DNA of 64,000 nucleotides, taken from NCBI RefSeq assembly GCF_016808335.1, contig NC_053153.1, positions 30,263,590 through 30,327,589 of the forward strand, read 5' to 3'. Below the pieces are notes generated by a model that saw only the letters and a program-made list of their open reading frames with translations, was not told the DNA's origin and searched no databases. The number at the start of each line of letters is the position of its first letter. Positions within the stretch are counted from its first letter, which is position 1. Made by a program: the position numbers and the translations under genes. This document shows, one piece after another, positions 22,658-35,013 of this stretch. The stretch is from Panicum virgatum. Lineage: Eukaryota > Streptophyta > Magnoliopsida > Poales > Poaceae.

Positions 22658-24677
22658 AGATAAATTATGATGAAATAAAAACGTCACAAGGTAGAGCCAC
22701 GTCAGAACCACATCACCCAGCTTGATCCTATGTGGCGAAATCACATTCTACAGCTTATGACAATTTTCTCTCCAACAATAACGATTCTAAGGCGTCATAA
22801 AAATCTGTGACGATAAATGTATCGTCATAAAATCTATGACAATTTTAATATATTTCGTCACTGATTGTCATTAGTGACGCACATTCAATGACGAACTTTT
22901 TTTTTGTCACAAAGTCATCATAGATTAGATACAATGACAAATATTTAGTCTTCTGTGACACAATCTAATCATCATGGAAGGCCAAATTTCTTGTAGTGGT
23001 AGCACACGGCACAACTGCCAGACACAATTCCAAAACAACTCATGCTAACCCATCCCCAAAGAAACACTAGTTATGTGACCACACCGTAACTCGCCCAATA
23101 CTATGGGCACGGACTATTCGAATAGATTCTCAACTCTGCAGAGGTGTGCAACTTTACCCACAAGCGGGTACCACAACACGAGCACCGAAGTGTCGGTGTA
23201 GATCCCGACATAGCCATTACCCACCTTAGCTAGACCTGACTAGCCATCACGGGATGCACCAAGAGGTCATCGACCGTTCACTTAGGTATAACCGGGCATA
23301 AGTCACTCGGGGCTTATCCCTTTTCCTTAGTCACCCGTTGCTATCAGCTCTCCTGATGGCTATCAAATTAACTAGTGGGATTTATGCTAAGCCGTTGCCC
23401 ATTCAACGGTCGAGTGGTTTGCACGAGAGTGGAGTTAGGTGAGATGACACACCAACTCGGTCCTTAGACACGACAAGATGGATATCTCCCTTCTTTGCCC
23501 TGCCACACAGGCACGGGCTCACCAAATGGCAAATCACGCAGAAATGCCATCCATCCCGTCTGGACACACTTTTCAAAAACACCATTTTTTTATCCCTTCC
23601 CACACACGCACACATTTTCCTTATAAAACAAGTAGTATTATGAGCAAAGTCCTAAGCATTCTAATACCGATTAACGTCCAAGCCAAATTAGACATTAATC
23701 TAGGTGGTCAAGGAATGGTCATCACAAATCAAAGGGTGGCTATCCAACCGTGTTTTCATGCAAGCAAAACATATGCAATTTTATAAAGCAGGTCATTGGG
23801 TTGTGTTTATAAAAACTAGGACAGAAACATGCATCAAAGGATGGGATTGAACTTACCGTCTTCGTAGCCTTCGGGGAGGTCCTGTCCTTTGGGTTCGGGG
23901 TCACAGAACGGGTCCTCGTTCAACTGCTCACAGTACTGCTCGTTGACGGGCTCTTCTTTGTTCACTCCGTGGTCTACAGCGCACACAAACAAGCACACAA
24001 TCAACACACAGAAAATAAAGACCAATCGTTGAGCTCGAATCGGGAACACATAAGATAAGGGGTACGGAGTAATATCTTTGGGTGGATTCCTAATGGCATG
24101 GTCAAAACTATGTTATGAAAGGTGTGGTAAAATTTTAGGTTGATCCGATGTCGTTTGGCGCATGAAATGATAGGTTAATCAAAGGTTTAGGGGTTAAATC
24201 AGGGTCCAGGGGCCTATTTGTAATTAAATTTAAGAAGGCATGGGCTTGGTTTGTATTTTAGAAATTATTTGGGTTATTATAAAAGAGTCAGGGGTTTATT
24301 TGCAAAAAGGTCAAGAGGTGGGAGGTTTCTTTACTAAAAAGGGGAAAGGCTAGGGGGTTTTGGGCATATTGCCCTGTCCTCTTCCTTCCCCCGCACTAGG
24401 AAACAGGGGAGGGGGAGGCGCTCGTCGGCGGCGGCCGATTCGGCCGCTCTGGGCCACGGCGGCGGCCGGGGTGAGGGGGAAAAGGAGCAGGGGGGCACGG
24501 CGGCTTGATTCCCCCACCTGGCTTGACTTGAGGTGGAGCGAGGCAGCGGGTCTTCGAGAGCGGGCGGCGGCGGCCACCGGAGTCCGGCGGGGCGACGCTG
24601 CAGCTGAGGAGAGGAGGGCCGTGGGGGTCAGTGAGGTCGGGGTGGCGGGTGTGGAGCTCGGAGGCGCCCCTTGGCCC

Positions 24678-24685
24678 TTTTTATA
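24678..24685 (-). promoter_or_regulatory. TATA box of the Tekay-like solo LTR
   Basis: The minus strand reads TATAAAAA in the same context as TATAAAAG in the related LTRs (35927 and 49509). Confidence 0.55.
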
Positions 24686-25234
24686 GACGGCTAAGGCGGT
24701 GGAGGCGAGGGTGCGGCGGTGGCGGGCCGGCGGACTCCGCGACCGGCCTTAATGGCGGTGGGGGCCGGCTCGGCGCGTAGCGGGGGCGGCGGCAGCTGGG
24801 CGGTGGCGAGGCGATGTGACGCCTCGGGCAGGCAGCGACCGTGCGCAGGCGGCGCTGTTCCGAGGTCGCCGGCGCTATGCAGCGTCAACGGCGGTCGGCC
24901 AGTGGCGTGGCGTGCGGGATCGAGCAACGTCGCGTCGCGGCGTGCCGTGCGTGCGCGCGCGGAGGCGGTCTGGAGCGGGCGTACCCACACGCGCTGGCGC
25001 GCGGGCCTGCGGCCGTGGTGCGGCGTGGCCGTCGCGGCTCGGTGCGCCGAGCCGCCGTCCGCGCGGGCGCACGGCCAGTCCGGGGCGGCGTGCGTGCACG
25101 CGGCCGAGCGGCGCTGCGGGCCAGGGTGGGGAGCATGGCCGGCCGAGCGGCTGCGGAGCAGGGGCGAGGGGAGGAACGCCGGGTCGGGCGGCGCCCCGGA
25201 GCGGAGCACAGCGGGGGGGGGGCGCGGTCGGGCC

Positions 25235-25360
25235 ACACAGCAGAGGAGGAGGGGAGGAGAGAAAGAAAGGGAGAAAAAGAAAAGGGAGGAAGAAATGGAA
25301 AAGAGAAAAAAAAAGAAAAGGAAAGAAAGGAGAGAGGGAGAAAGAGAGAGCGGGATTCGC
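25235..25360. repeat. Polypurine/polypyrimidine tract in the LTR
   Basis: More than 100 bp is almost pure purine on the plus strand, hence pyrimidine in the LTR sense. Matching tracts occur at 35244-35400 and 48785-48955, so the tract is a conserved feature of these LTRs. Confidence 0.8.
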
Positions 25361-26329
25361 GGCGTCACCGGCGCTCGGTCGGCCACGCACGGCGCCTGGG
25401 CGCGACGCGCGGGTCGAGGGAGAAACAGGGTGCTGGATACGGGTGTCGGTTCAGGTCCTTCGGGGATCGGAAAATCGAAACAGGGAGGTTCCCGGAAAGT
25501 TGGGGTTAGGGTTTTAAGGAGGGGTCGAGCTCAACAACGAGAAACAGTTTTAGCGCACGATTTAATTTAGTGAGTTTTCGGGATGTTACACTAAGAGTAT
25601 TGCTACTCGGTCACCAAGTCTCTTCCGTGAACGCAATCACAGTCACCTTGGCCCCGGGTTCCACTAAGGAGCTTCTCCACAAAGGATGGGGGTCTCCACG
25701 TCCCCCGCACAAAGATGTCGTCGCCGTTCCACACCAAGTCGGAGGGTCGATGACGTTGCCGGCGAGCTTCACGCTCCAAGGTGCCGGCAGCTGATGCAGT
25801 GACCACCGGTTGAACCGATGCCTTGTTCCGATGCATCACCGGTTTATCCGGTGCTTAAGAATCTTCTCCTGACAGCTGACGTCATTACACCGATGGTATG
25901 CACCGATGCTTCACCGGTTCAACCGGTGCTGAAGAATTTTTTCCTGGGGTCTTGACATCGTCTCTGGAACATAGGACGCCCAATGCACCGATGCCCCCTT
26001 TTTGACCCGTCGGTTCAACCGGTGCCTATAGGCTGACTTGGCTTTGATTCCCTTCTGCACCAAACTTCATAGCGCCGGTTCTTCCGACAAGCGTCGGATG
26101 CACCGATGCTTAGGCATCGGTTCTTCCGGTGCTCCTGATTCGAAGAGCCCCGTAGGGGCGGCCCTTCGGGTCTTGCTACGCATATCTTCTCTTTCTCTTT
26201 GTCATCACTTTAACCTAAAAGCCTGAGAATGATCATCTTAACAATCATATTAGTCCAAGTGTTGTGTTGTCATTCGATCACCAAAATCACTTGAGATGGC
26301 ATAAATGGTGCCATGTTCCTTACACCATG

Positions 26330-27666
<1,337 letters not shown>

Positions 27667-28005
27667 TGGAGAGAGTCGTCGCAAGCACCATTTCGAGAGT
27701 GCCCTACATTCATCGAGACTTGGTCCTCTCTCTATGTATATATAGACGGCCGGCCGGGTATATAGAATTAATATACATGCATGCGTTGATTAATTAATTC
27801 GATAAATGCATGCGCGCGTGGTAAATACTCCCATATGCTAACGGATCCAACTAGTAAATGCATGAGATGAGTACATATATACCCATGCATACCTGGGACT
27901 ATCCTTTCCGATTAGCTACTCGTGTAAATAAATACTAATAGCCTTAAATAAAGTAAGGAAATATATATATTGATGTGCATGCTGCTCACAGTACGGGAAA
28001 AATCC

Positions 28006-28071
<66 letters not shown>

Positions 28072-28072
28072 G
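28006..28072. repeat. Compound (TA)n(TG)n(TA)n microsatellite
   Basis: An alternating TA/TG/TA tract interrupted only by single changes. Confidence 0.9.
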
Positions 28073-28183
28073 CACGATGAACTAAATGTTGTTTCCGATT
28101 AGATAAATTGCAGTGCCATTTACTTAATTTCGTTTATAGGTTCCGGAAGACCAAAGGTTTTTACTCGAAACCATGCAGCATCG

Positions 28184-28560
28184 GTTTTTTTTTTGACACA
28201 AGGTGGTAGAGCTTTATTGATCAAGAACAGTTACATCATTTGATAAGATATCAACAACAAAGCGAGGGGGATCATCCTCCCAAATACAATAAATCTTTGA
28301 AATTATAGCTTGCTTTGCTAATTCATGGGCCACCACCTGGTTTGTTTCTCTTCTGCAATGCTCCACGTACGCAAATATTCTGAACTCCTAACCAAATAGT
28401 GATACACTCATCGTATATAGCTGCCGCTGAGTTTGCTGTAAATCTTCCATCTATAATTTCAACAACATCCATACAATCCGTGCTGTACTTTCGAGGAAGA
28501 AGATTAAGTACGAAGGACGCAAAAGTCAATGAAGTGACAAAGTGACTTGGATCCAAAAGC
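28184..28560 (-). pseudogene. 5'-truncated L1-type LINE, RNase H-like 3' end of ORF2
   Basis: On the minus strand the sequence contains EHCRRETNQVVAHELAKQA followed by IWEDDPPRFVVDILSNDV and a stop. This is the RNase H-like (RVT_3) C-terminus found in plant L1 LINEs. An upstream piece with MDVVEIIDGRF and AIYDECITIW is in another frame, so there is a frameshift. A poly-A tail (poly-T on plus at about 28184-28193) follows the 3' untranslated sequence, as expected for target-primed integration. Most of ORF2 is missing. Confidence 0.8.
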
Positions 28561-28963
28561 TCAGCCAGGCTATAGAAGCGTGACCGTGAAGTTACCCTTT
28601 TGTAAGGAATAAAATGTAGTTGGTAATCAAGGGTAAAGACGTTATGAAAAAATTGGATTTGCCTCCCTATGAATATGGAGAGGCATTCTATTCACGGGTT
28701 CTTTTTGGGAATTAATGGAGATTGAAGTGTGTTGAACTGACATTCTTAATTAACTCTCAGATACACTTCTTGGTTTCGGAACCAACAAGGAGAGATGGGA
28801 TAGGGTATCGATGGCCAAACGGCTAGCATGTAGCATGCCGAGGTACAATAGCGTAGACTCAGGGTGTGTTTAGGTCTGGTTTAGATCCTAAAATTTTACA
28901 CAAAAAAATATCACATCGAATATTTGAACACATACATGGAGTATTAAATAAAATCTATTTGCA

Positions 28964-29551
28964 CACTACTACAGATCGGGCCATTTGTCCCGGTTCCAAA
29001 GGGCAATTTGTCCCGGTTTTGGAACCGGGATTCGGCTGCCGGGACAAAAGCCTCGGCTTTTGTCCCGGGTGGTAGAACTGGGACAAAATGTCCCTCGCGC
29101 TAAAAAATCTTTGCGCTCTACGGGATTCGAATCCAAGACCTATTGCCTAACACATGGCTTCCTTGCCAACTCACCTAAGTAGTACATGTGACTCAGTAAA
29201 GAATAACTCACTTTTGAACTATCACGTGGAGGGGCCTTTTGTCCGGGTTGGTAACACCAACCGGGACAAAAGGGTCCTTTTGTCCGGGTTGATGCCACCA
29301 ACCGGGATAAAAGAGTCACCCTTTTGTCCGGGTTGGTGTTACCAACCGGGATAAAAGGGTTGGGCCTTTTGTCCCGGGTGGAGCCACCAACCGGGACAAA
29401 AAGAGGGACCTTTTGTCCGGGTTGGTACCTCCAACCGGGACAAAAGGCCCCTGTCCCACCCGTTGGCCTGGCTAGCCTTTGGACCCGGGATAAAAGCCAC
29501 CTGTTGTCCCGGGACAAATGGCCTGAAACAAAGACATATTCTGTAGTAGTG
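28964..29551. mobile_element. Mini-CACTA, non-autonomous, 588 bp
   Basis: The termini are CACTACTACAGA and its complement, and the target duplication GCA lies at 28961-28963 and 29552-29554. Both flanks carry inverted TTTTGTCCCGG/CCGGGACAAAA subterminal repeats. There is no coding sequence. Both the TIR and the subterminal motif differ from those of CACTA-1 and CACTA-2, making three CACTA families in the window. Confidence 0.92.
29095..29180 (-). other. tRNA-like (A box/B box) relic in the mini-CACTA
   Basis: On the minus strand a TGAGTTGGCAAGG-like A box is followed by GGATTCGAATCCC, a perfect B-box-like TΨC arm sequence. It does not fold as a complete tRNA. It lies between the subterminal arrays, like the relic in CACTA-2. 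Confidence 0.45.
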
Positions 29552-29814
29552 GCAAAACCTTTTGCACGGATGAGTTGTAAATCGCGAGATGAATCTAATG
29601 AGCCTACTTAATTTATAATTTACAACAATGATGCTACAGCATCCATCCGCTAATTATGAATTAATCATAGAGTAATTAGGCTCATTAGGTTCATCTTGCG
29701 ATTTACAACCCATTCGTGCAAAAAGTTTTGTAAATAGACTTTATTTAATTCTCCAAAATAGTAAGATTCTCTTCTAAAAAATTACGCCAAAAATATCTAA
29801 ACACACCCGTTGAA

Positions 29815-30139
29815 ATGAAAATTATTGGGTGTCACATTGAATGTTTGACTAGATGTCGGAATGATTTTTTGGACAGTAATTAAAAAACTAATTTCAGAAC
29901 TCACCTGGAAACCGCGAGATGAATCTTTTGAGGCCTTTGACGGCATCATTAGCACATGTGGGTTACTGTAGCACTTATGGCTAATTATGCACTAATTAGG
30001 CTCAAAAGATTCGTCTCGTCGTGTACATCCAAATTGTACAATTAGTTTTATTTTTAACTATATTTAGTGCTCTATGCATGTGTTCAAAGGGGGAGACAAA
30101 ATTTTTTAGGTGAAAATTTTTAGTAACTAAACGGGACCT
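29815..30139. mobile_element. MITE fragment, same family
   Basis: The right end (ttagtaactaaacgggacctc) and internal motifs (aggctcaaaagattcgtctcg, ccgcgagatgaatcttttgagg) match the neighbouring copies. The left terminus is missing. Confidence 0.55.
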
Positions 30140-30217
30140 CAATCGAAGAGAGAGGAGAGGCGGGGAAGGAGACGGATCAGGATCCCTAAGAGAGGAGATG
30201 CAATATTTTGTCAGTAA

Positions 30218-30525
30218 GGGTGCGTTTGTTTTCATCAGTTTTTTAGCCCCTTGTCATATCAAAATTTATTTATAAAACTTTTTGGCAGATGGGTGCTAAT
30301 TTGCAATACAAATCTAATGAGCATACTAATCTATGATTTGTTACCGTGATGTTACAGTAACCATCCACCAATTATGAATTAATATACCTCATTAGATCGT
30401 CTCGCAGTTTAGCCACAGGGTTCTGCAGTTAGTTTTGTAATCAGATTTTATTTAATATTAATAAATATCAAGATTTTCTTTGATATGATATAGTCTAAAA
30501 TTTAGCCTCTGTAACAAACAACCTC
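30218..30525. mobile_element. PIF/Harbinger-type MITE
   Basis: TIRs are GGGTGCGTTTGTT and GAGGTTGTTTGTT (as complement). The target duplication TAA lies at 30215-30217 and 30526-30528. It is 308 bp with fold-back interior, and it suggests the superfamily for the two neighbouring relatives. Confidence 0.8.
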
Positions 30526-30528
30526 TAA

Positions 30529-31315
30529 AGCGAAAGCTGGCTAGGTTTCTAGAGGTGGAAGTTTGTGTTGTTGACCTAGTGAAAAGTGGTGGTGGTGCTG
30601 TGTGGGGTGTGTGTGAGAGGGCAGGGCGGGGCGGTGCAGATCCACCCAGATCCGTACCACCAAAACTAACGCCCGCTTCCCTCTTCCTATTCCCGGAGTG
30701 TGTCTCCTGCTGTATAATATTTTTTTCAAAAGATGTTGCACAATCAATTCATATGCTATATTAGTCTGCTAAATGCTTGTACACGCGTGTCAACGTACTT
30801 TGTAATCTCTATTGTGTGATTGTCTTGGTATACAATTAATTAGCTCTGAATTACTCTAAATTTATCAAGTAACACAATTCTTGATTTGTGTTGTACAAAC
30901 GATTATGATTTTCCACATTAGTTCTTACTTAATGAGTTTATTTGCATGGTTCACATATTACGTGGTTTGATGAATGGCAACAAAATTGTAGACCACAACC
31001 GATAGTATGCACATAAAAATATTAGATATTCCATCTTTAATATATCTATCCTCTTAACCAATATATGAGCCGACTATAGTAATGACTATATATGGCATGT
31101 CACATATATTTAGTTAGTTGTTGGATAAATTATTAGTCTTTATAAGTCGTACATACCGTAAGCTCTGCAAGTGGGAGCATGTGAAAAGAGTTAGGATGTG
31201 ACACCTTCAAATGTAGCGGGTTGTTTGCTTGCCGACTACATGTTATAATTGTGAAACTTCAAGCTAGTTTTTTCCATGTTTCATTGAATTTCAATTCCGT
31301 TTGCACCACAATACT
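30529..31315. other. No feature recognised
   Basis: AT-rich flank of the large Gypsy nest. Its last five bases (ATACT, 31311-31315) are the target duplication of that element. Confidence 0.45.
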
Positions 31316-32783
31316 TGTCGGGTACCACGATTAGGGACAACCTAATCGGGGTACTAAGATCACCCTAAAAAATGCAAACACATGTTAGGCGACTGAGGCC
31401 ACGAAGGCCCACGGACTCTTTCCAATCTGGAAGAAAGGAAAGAACTCAAAGAAGCCCAGCATGCGGCCCATCTACGACCCCCTTGGACCCGCGGGGCGAC
31501 CTCCGCCTCGCTCGAGAGCTCCCATCGGGACACTCGACTGTGCCCCGCATCTCCGCCTCGCTCGAGGGTAGCGAATCTACCCTCGAGCGGGCAAAACATC
31601 TCCGCCTCGCTCGAGGGTAGCTAATCAACCCTCGAGTGGGCAAAACATCTCCGCCTCGCTCGAGGCCACCCCTCGACGAAGAAGACAAACGTCTCTGCCG
31701 CTCACCCGCCCGTCGTACGGAGGCATTGAATGCCAACCACTCCTCCACAGCGCCCAGGACAGACGGCGTCAGGCCGCCATTCCCCACAGTAGCTGTGACC
31801 GGAGTCCCGTCCGCCAACTCCGGTCACTACTCCGCCATCCCGGACGCTGTGGCTGCACTATGGGAACCTGCGACGCGGGACGAGACGTGCTCGGCACAGT
31901 TTCTGTTACTATTCTGCCAACTCCGACTGACCGAACTCCACCTCACCACACGTATGGCCCCGGACCCGCCCCCTGCCCGGGAAGGGGTCCGGCGTCGCCA
32001 CGTGCCCCTCAAGGAGGGACGCTCAGCACTCACAGCCGGAGTCCCGGACCTCCCCCTCGAGGGGTCCGGGATCTCCGTGTGTCTCCCGGACCTCTTAGTG
32101 CGCGCGCCAGCACTCCGTTCAGGGGGGTCCGGGACCGCCGCGTGCCCCGCTACTGCTAGGGCACGCAAGACCCTGACCTGCAGGGCCCACGGAACGCCAC
32201 CACGCCACATCTGGAGGACTGTACACCCTACAGCGACGACCACGCCGCCTGCTGGGGCTGGCAGGACGCCGGCGCGATCTCCACAAGACCAAGGACGATA
32301 CCCAGGACGACTGCCACGCCCGACGCCATGCCCCCACAGTGTACTTCCCACAGTATTCGACCACTGCACCTCCGCGATTCGGGGGAAGACGATGGCTTCC
32401 ATGTTCCCTTGCGCATGTACACATCCCTCCTTGTGACTATAAAAGGAGAAGACGGGCTTCCTTTAAGGGGGACGTCACAATCATCATCACGCGAACACGA
32501 CGCTCAGCACTTGATATTGGCACTCGCCTCAATCGACTTCTCCTCTAGCAGAGACCTGGGAGCTTCCCTCCCTCTCTCGCCACACCTGTATCCCCCTACT
32601 ACAGGCACCACCGGTGCAAGATAATACAGTGCCCTCGTACACCCCCTTGCTGGACGTACGGCCCCGTGGCCGGAACCAGGATAAACCCGTCGTTACTGTG
32701 TTGCCTCTTGCATCAACATCTGGGACGAGGAAACACGCAGCATTACTAGTTGGGATCCGTACCGCCGGGTCAGGACACCGACA
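31316..32783 (+). repeat. Tat element 5' LTR
   Basis: It starts TGTCGGGTACCAC and ends GGACACCGACA. It includes runs of catctccgcctcgctcgag near 31550-31670 that vary in copy number between the two LTRs. TATAAAAG lies at 32438-32445. Confidence 0.95.
32438..32445 (+). promoter_or_regulatory. TATA box of the Tat 5' LTR
   Basis: TATAAAAG lies about 340 bp before the LTR end. The same box is at 57141-57148 in the 3' LTR. Confidence 0.65.
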
Positions 32784-32784
32784 G

Positions 32785-32803
32785 TTGGCGCGCCAGGTAG
32801 GGG
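32785..32803 (+). other. Primer-binding site of the Tat element
   Basis: TTGGCGCGCCAGGTAGGGG begins two bases after the LTR. This is a common primer-binding form in grass Gypsy elements of the cinful/Tat type. Confidence 0.75.
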
Positions 32804-32836
32804 ACGCTGCGTGACATTTTTCTCTTTCGTTCCCAT

Positions 32837-35013
32837 TTGATCTCCAGGGATGGCGAGCAGATCGAACCCATACCCCATGGGCGTCTCGGATCCGCTCCCA
32901 GCAGGATACGTGATCTGGTTCGGGAGTCTCGAGTTCAGAGCAACCGGCAATGGTTACCTCATGGAGCTCCTCTCGCCCAGACGCAACCCGGACATTCTGG
33001 CTTCACCAGCCCGGCGCAACAGGTGCTCGGGCCATCACTCACGACAGGCGCGCACAGAGCGGCGCCGGGCGGCACGCCACACCTCCCCTACGTGGGTTGA
33101 TGTTGCCATGTCGTGGCTCAGCGTCGCGGCCGACGGGGCCACCGCTTCGTCATCACGTGCTTCGGCGTTGGCAGCGCCGGCACCATCATCAACTGCAGCT
33201 TTAGTGCCTACCAGGGGGGCACGACTGCGGCGTCGCCCTTCATCATCGGGATGCGCAACACTGTGTCCTACGCTTCTTCGTCCAGCACCAACTTCGTCGA
33301 GTATGAAGATCTGCCGGGTCATCGCCTCATGTCGATCCAAAACCTCATCGCATCATCTCCTAATGACTCTTACCCCGAGATGGCGAGCTCGATCGCTGAC
33401 GACATCAGCTTCTGCATGGACAACTTCACGGCCGAGGAGGCCGAGGACTACTCCGGGGTCCACGACCCTGGCGCTTTCCGCTTGTTCCAGCTGGCGACGG
33501 CCTACTGCCTCACTTGCTCTGAGGACTCCAGCGAGGGGGATTATGATCCCGCCCGGGAGTGCTTCATGGTCCAGCTCGCGGACGGGCAAGACGACAACGC
33601 TCCGGGTGATGACGGGAATGGCGGGGCAGACGCGCAGGCGAACCAAACAGTGGTGCCGCCTGCGGCCCCTTCTTCTTCGACAAGCTCGGCGGCGCGGCAG
33701 ACACAGCTGGCGCAGCTCAAGGAGCTTCAAGCCAAGCTCGACGAGCAGCGTCGACAGACTCAAGAGCTGCGCACCGCACTCGAGCAACAGCGCACCGCGC
33801 GTGGTGCGCATGCCCAGGCGGCGGCTCGCGTTGCTCGGGAGCGGATCCTAGCAGATGACAACGTCGACAAACCTCCGAAATTGAAAACAGCCGGCGAGAA
33901 ACTCGTCGTTGCGGCCTACCTACTCCTAGCGATGCCCGAGCCATCGACGACTTCGGGTCGCAACCTGCGCCGTGAGGCACAGGTGCTCATTGAGCAAGCC
34001 GCTGTACAGCAAGCCGAGAGCTCTACATCTCGCATGCGCTCGATAGCCCCGAAGCAGCCCAGTGGGACTGCACGTCAGGACCACGAGGCCTCGGCGCACA
34101 CTCCGCCAGGGGGGAAAGGAAAGGCAGCCGTAGCGCACAACGCGAAGGCACCCTCTGTGCACGACCGCATCGGAAAGGCTCCCGCAAGGGACCGACTACA
34201 CGACACACGCGGGCATGCCGGCGACGGCGACGCCCGCTACATTATCAATGGCAGGAAGTACACCCCTCGACGGGGTGGACGCTTCGACCCCGAGCACGAC
34301 AGGGGTGAGTCACTAGAGCCTCCGGGCACCCGGGTGTTTAGCCGGGAGATTCGAACTGCTTCTTTCCCCCCGCGCTTTCGACAACCCACCACCCTCGTCA
34401 AGTACTCAGGCGAGACCGATCCTGTAGTTTGGCTCAACGACTACCGCCTAGCGTGCCAGCTGGGCGGTGCAACGAAGGACGCGGTTATCATCCACAACCT
34501 CCCCCTTTACCTTGCTGACGCCACACGAACGTGGCTCAAGCACTTGCCCCCGGACCAGATCCACAACTGGGCCGACTTGGTCCAGATCTTCGTGGGCAAC
34601 TTTCAGGGCACATACGTGCACCTTGGGAACTCCTGGGACCTCAAAAGGTGTCGCCAGAAGCCCAATGAGTCCATGCGCGACTACGTGCGGCGCTTCTCCA
34701 AGCAATGTACCGAGCTCCCCAGCATCACCCACGTCGAGGTCATCAACGCCTTCCTCGAGGGCACGACTTGCAGAAACCTAGTGCACGAGCTTGCGCGAAG
34801 CCGTCCCGCCAACGCCAACGAGTTTTTCGATGCTGCCACCAACTACACCACCGGTGAGGAGGCGGTTGGTGCAATTTTCGACGACAAGCCGAACAAGCGT
34901 AAGGAAGATATGCCCGCGGAGGGCAGCAACGCCAAGATCAACGCCCCCGCCAAGAAACAAAAGCGGGGGAGAAAAGGGAAGAAGCAGGCCCCTCCGATCC
35001 AGCGTGGAACAGG
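32837..35013 (+). pseudogene. Tat element gag, interrupted by the Tekay insertion
   Basis: The frame that runs into the gag core is broken by TGA at 33098-33100; from 33113 it is open to the insertion. It shows a coiled coil (QLAQLKELQAKLDEQRR, near 33710-33800) and a Retrotrans_gag domain (about 34380-34800) with TWLKHLPPDQIHNWADL and MRDYVRRFSKQCTELP. A basic tail with KKQKRGRKGKKQ follows. The gene stops where the Tekay LTR begins at 35014, and no downstream gag or zinc knuckle is present on the other side. Gag would form the particle in the cytoplasm. Confidence 0.85.

Larger units (their letters stand above)
16089..22998 (+). mobile_element. CACTA-2: En/Spm-like element with a tnp2 transposase
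   Basis: The 6,910-bp element has termini CACTACAAGAAAT and the complement of the same. The target duplication GTA lies at 16086-16088 and 22999-23001. Subterminal regions (16100-16380 and 22680-22980) carry many copies of TGACGA / GTCATAA / GTCACTA motifs in both orientations. Coding is on the plus strand. The motif set differs entirely from CACTA-1, so the two belong to different families. Confidence 0.93.
15541..25590 (-). mobile_element. Tekay-like Gypsy solo LTR (interrupted by CACTA-2)
   Basis: On the minus strand it starts TGTAACATCCC (25590) and ends ATGAGGGGACGCTTCA (15541). The target duplication CTAAG lies at 15536-15540 and 25591-25595. Without CACTA-2 it is about 3.14 kb. Its end is almost identical to that of the Tekay LTR finishing at 41676, and it shares the polypyrimidine/GC-rich middle with LTRs at 35014 and 48549. 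A TATAAAAA box lies at 24685-24678. There is no internal domain, so it is a solo LTR. Confidence 0.9.
15184..26324 (-). mobile_element. Outer solo LTR of the nest (interrupted)
   Basis: Read on the minus strand, the LTR starts TGTAAGGAACATGG at 26324 and ends ...ACTTTCA at 15184, the TG...CA form. The 5-bp duplication CCATG lies at 15179-15183 and 26325-26329, with no internal retrotransposon domain, so it is a solo LTR. Without the later insertion it is about 1.09 kb. Its right-hand piece (25596-26324) contains repeated caccggtt-aaccggtgc motifs. The superfamily is not certain. Confidence 0.85.
28862..29808. mobile_element. Inverted-repeat MITE interrupted by a mini-CACTA
   Basis: The ends are GGGTGTGTTTAG and its complement CTAAACACACCC. 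Internal sequence such as aatctaatgagcct/aggctcattaggtt is inverted. No target duplication was found at the edges. The mini-CACTA (28964-29551) sits within it with its own GCA duplication, so without it the MITE is about 356 bp. It belongs to the same family as the copies at 29815-30139 and 30218-30525. Confidence 0.7.

Noticed and set aside
24691..25570. Frames of 171-283 residues on both strands
   Set aside because: They lie in the GC-rich middle of an LTR, and the same composition appears in the related LTRs. No domain and no consistent frame between copies.
31636..32436. 266-residue frame in the Tat 5' LTR
   Set aside because: Non-coding LTR sequence upstream of and across the TATA box; the corresponding frame in the 3' LTR is interrupted elsewhere.
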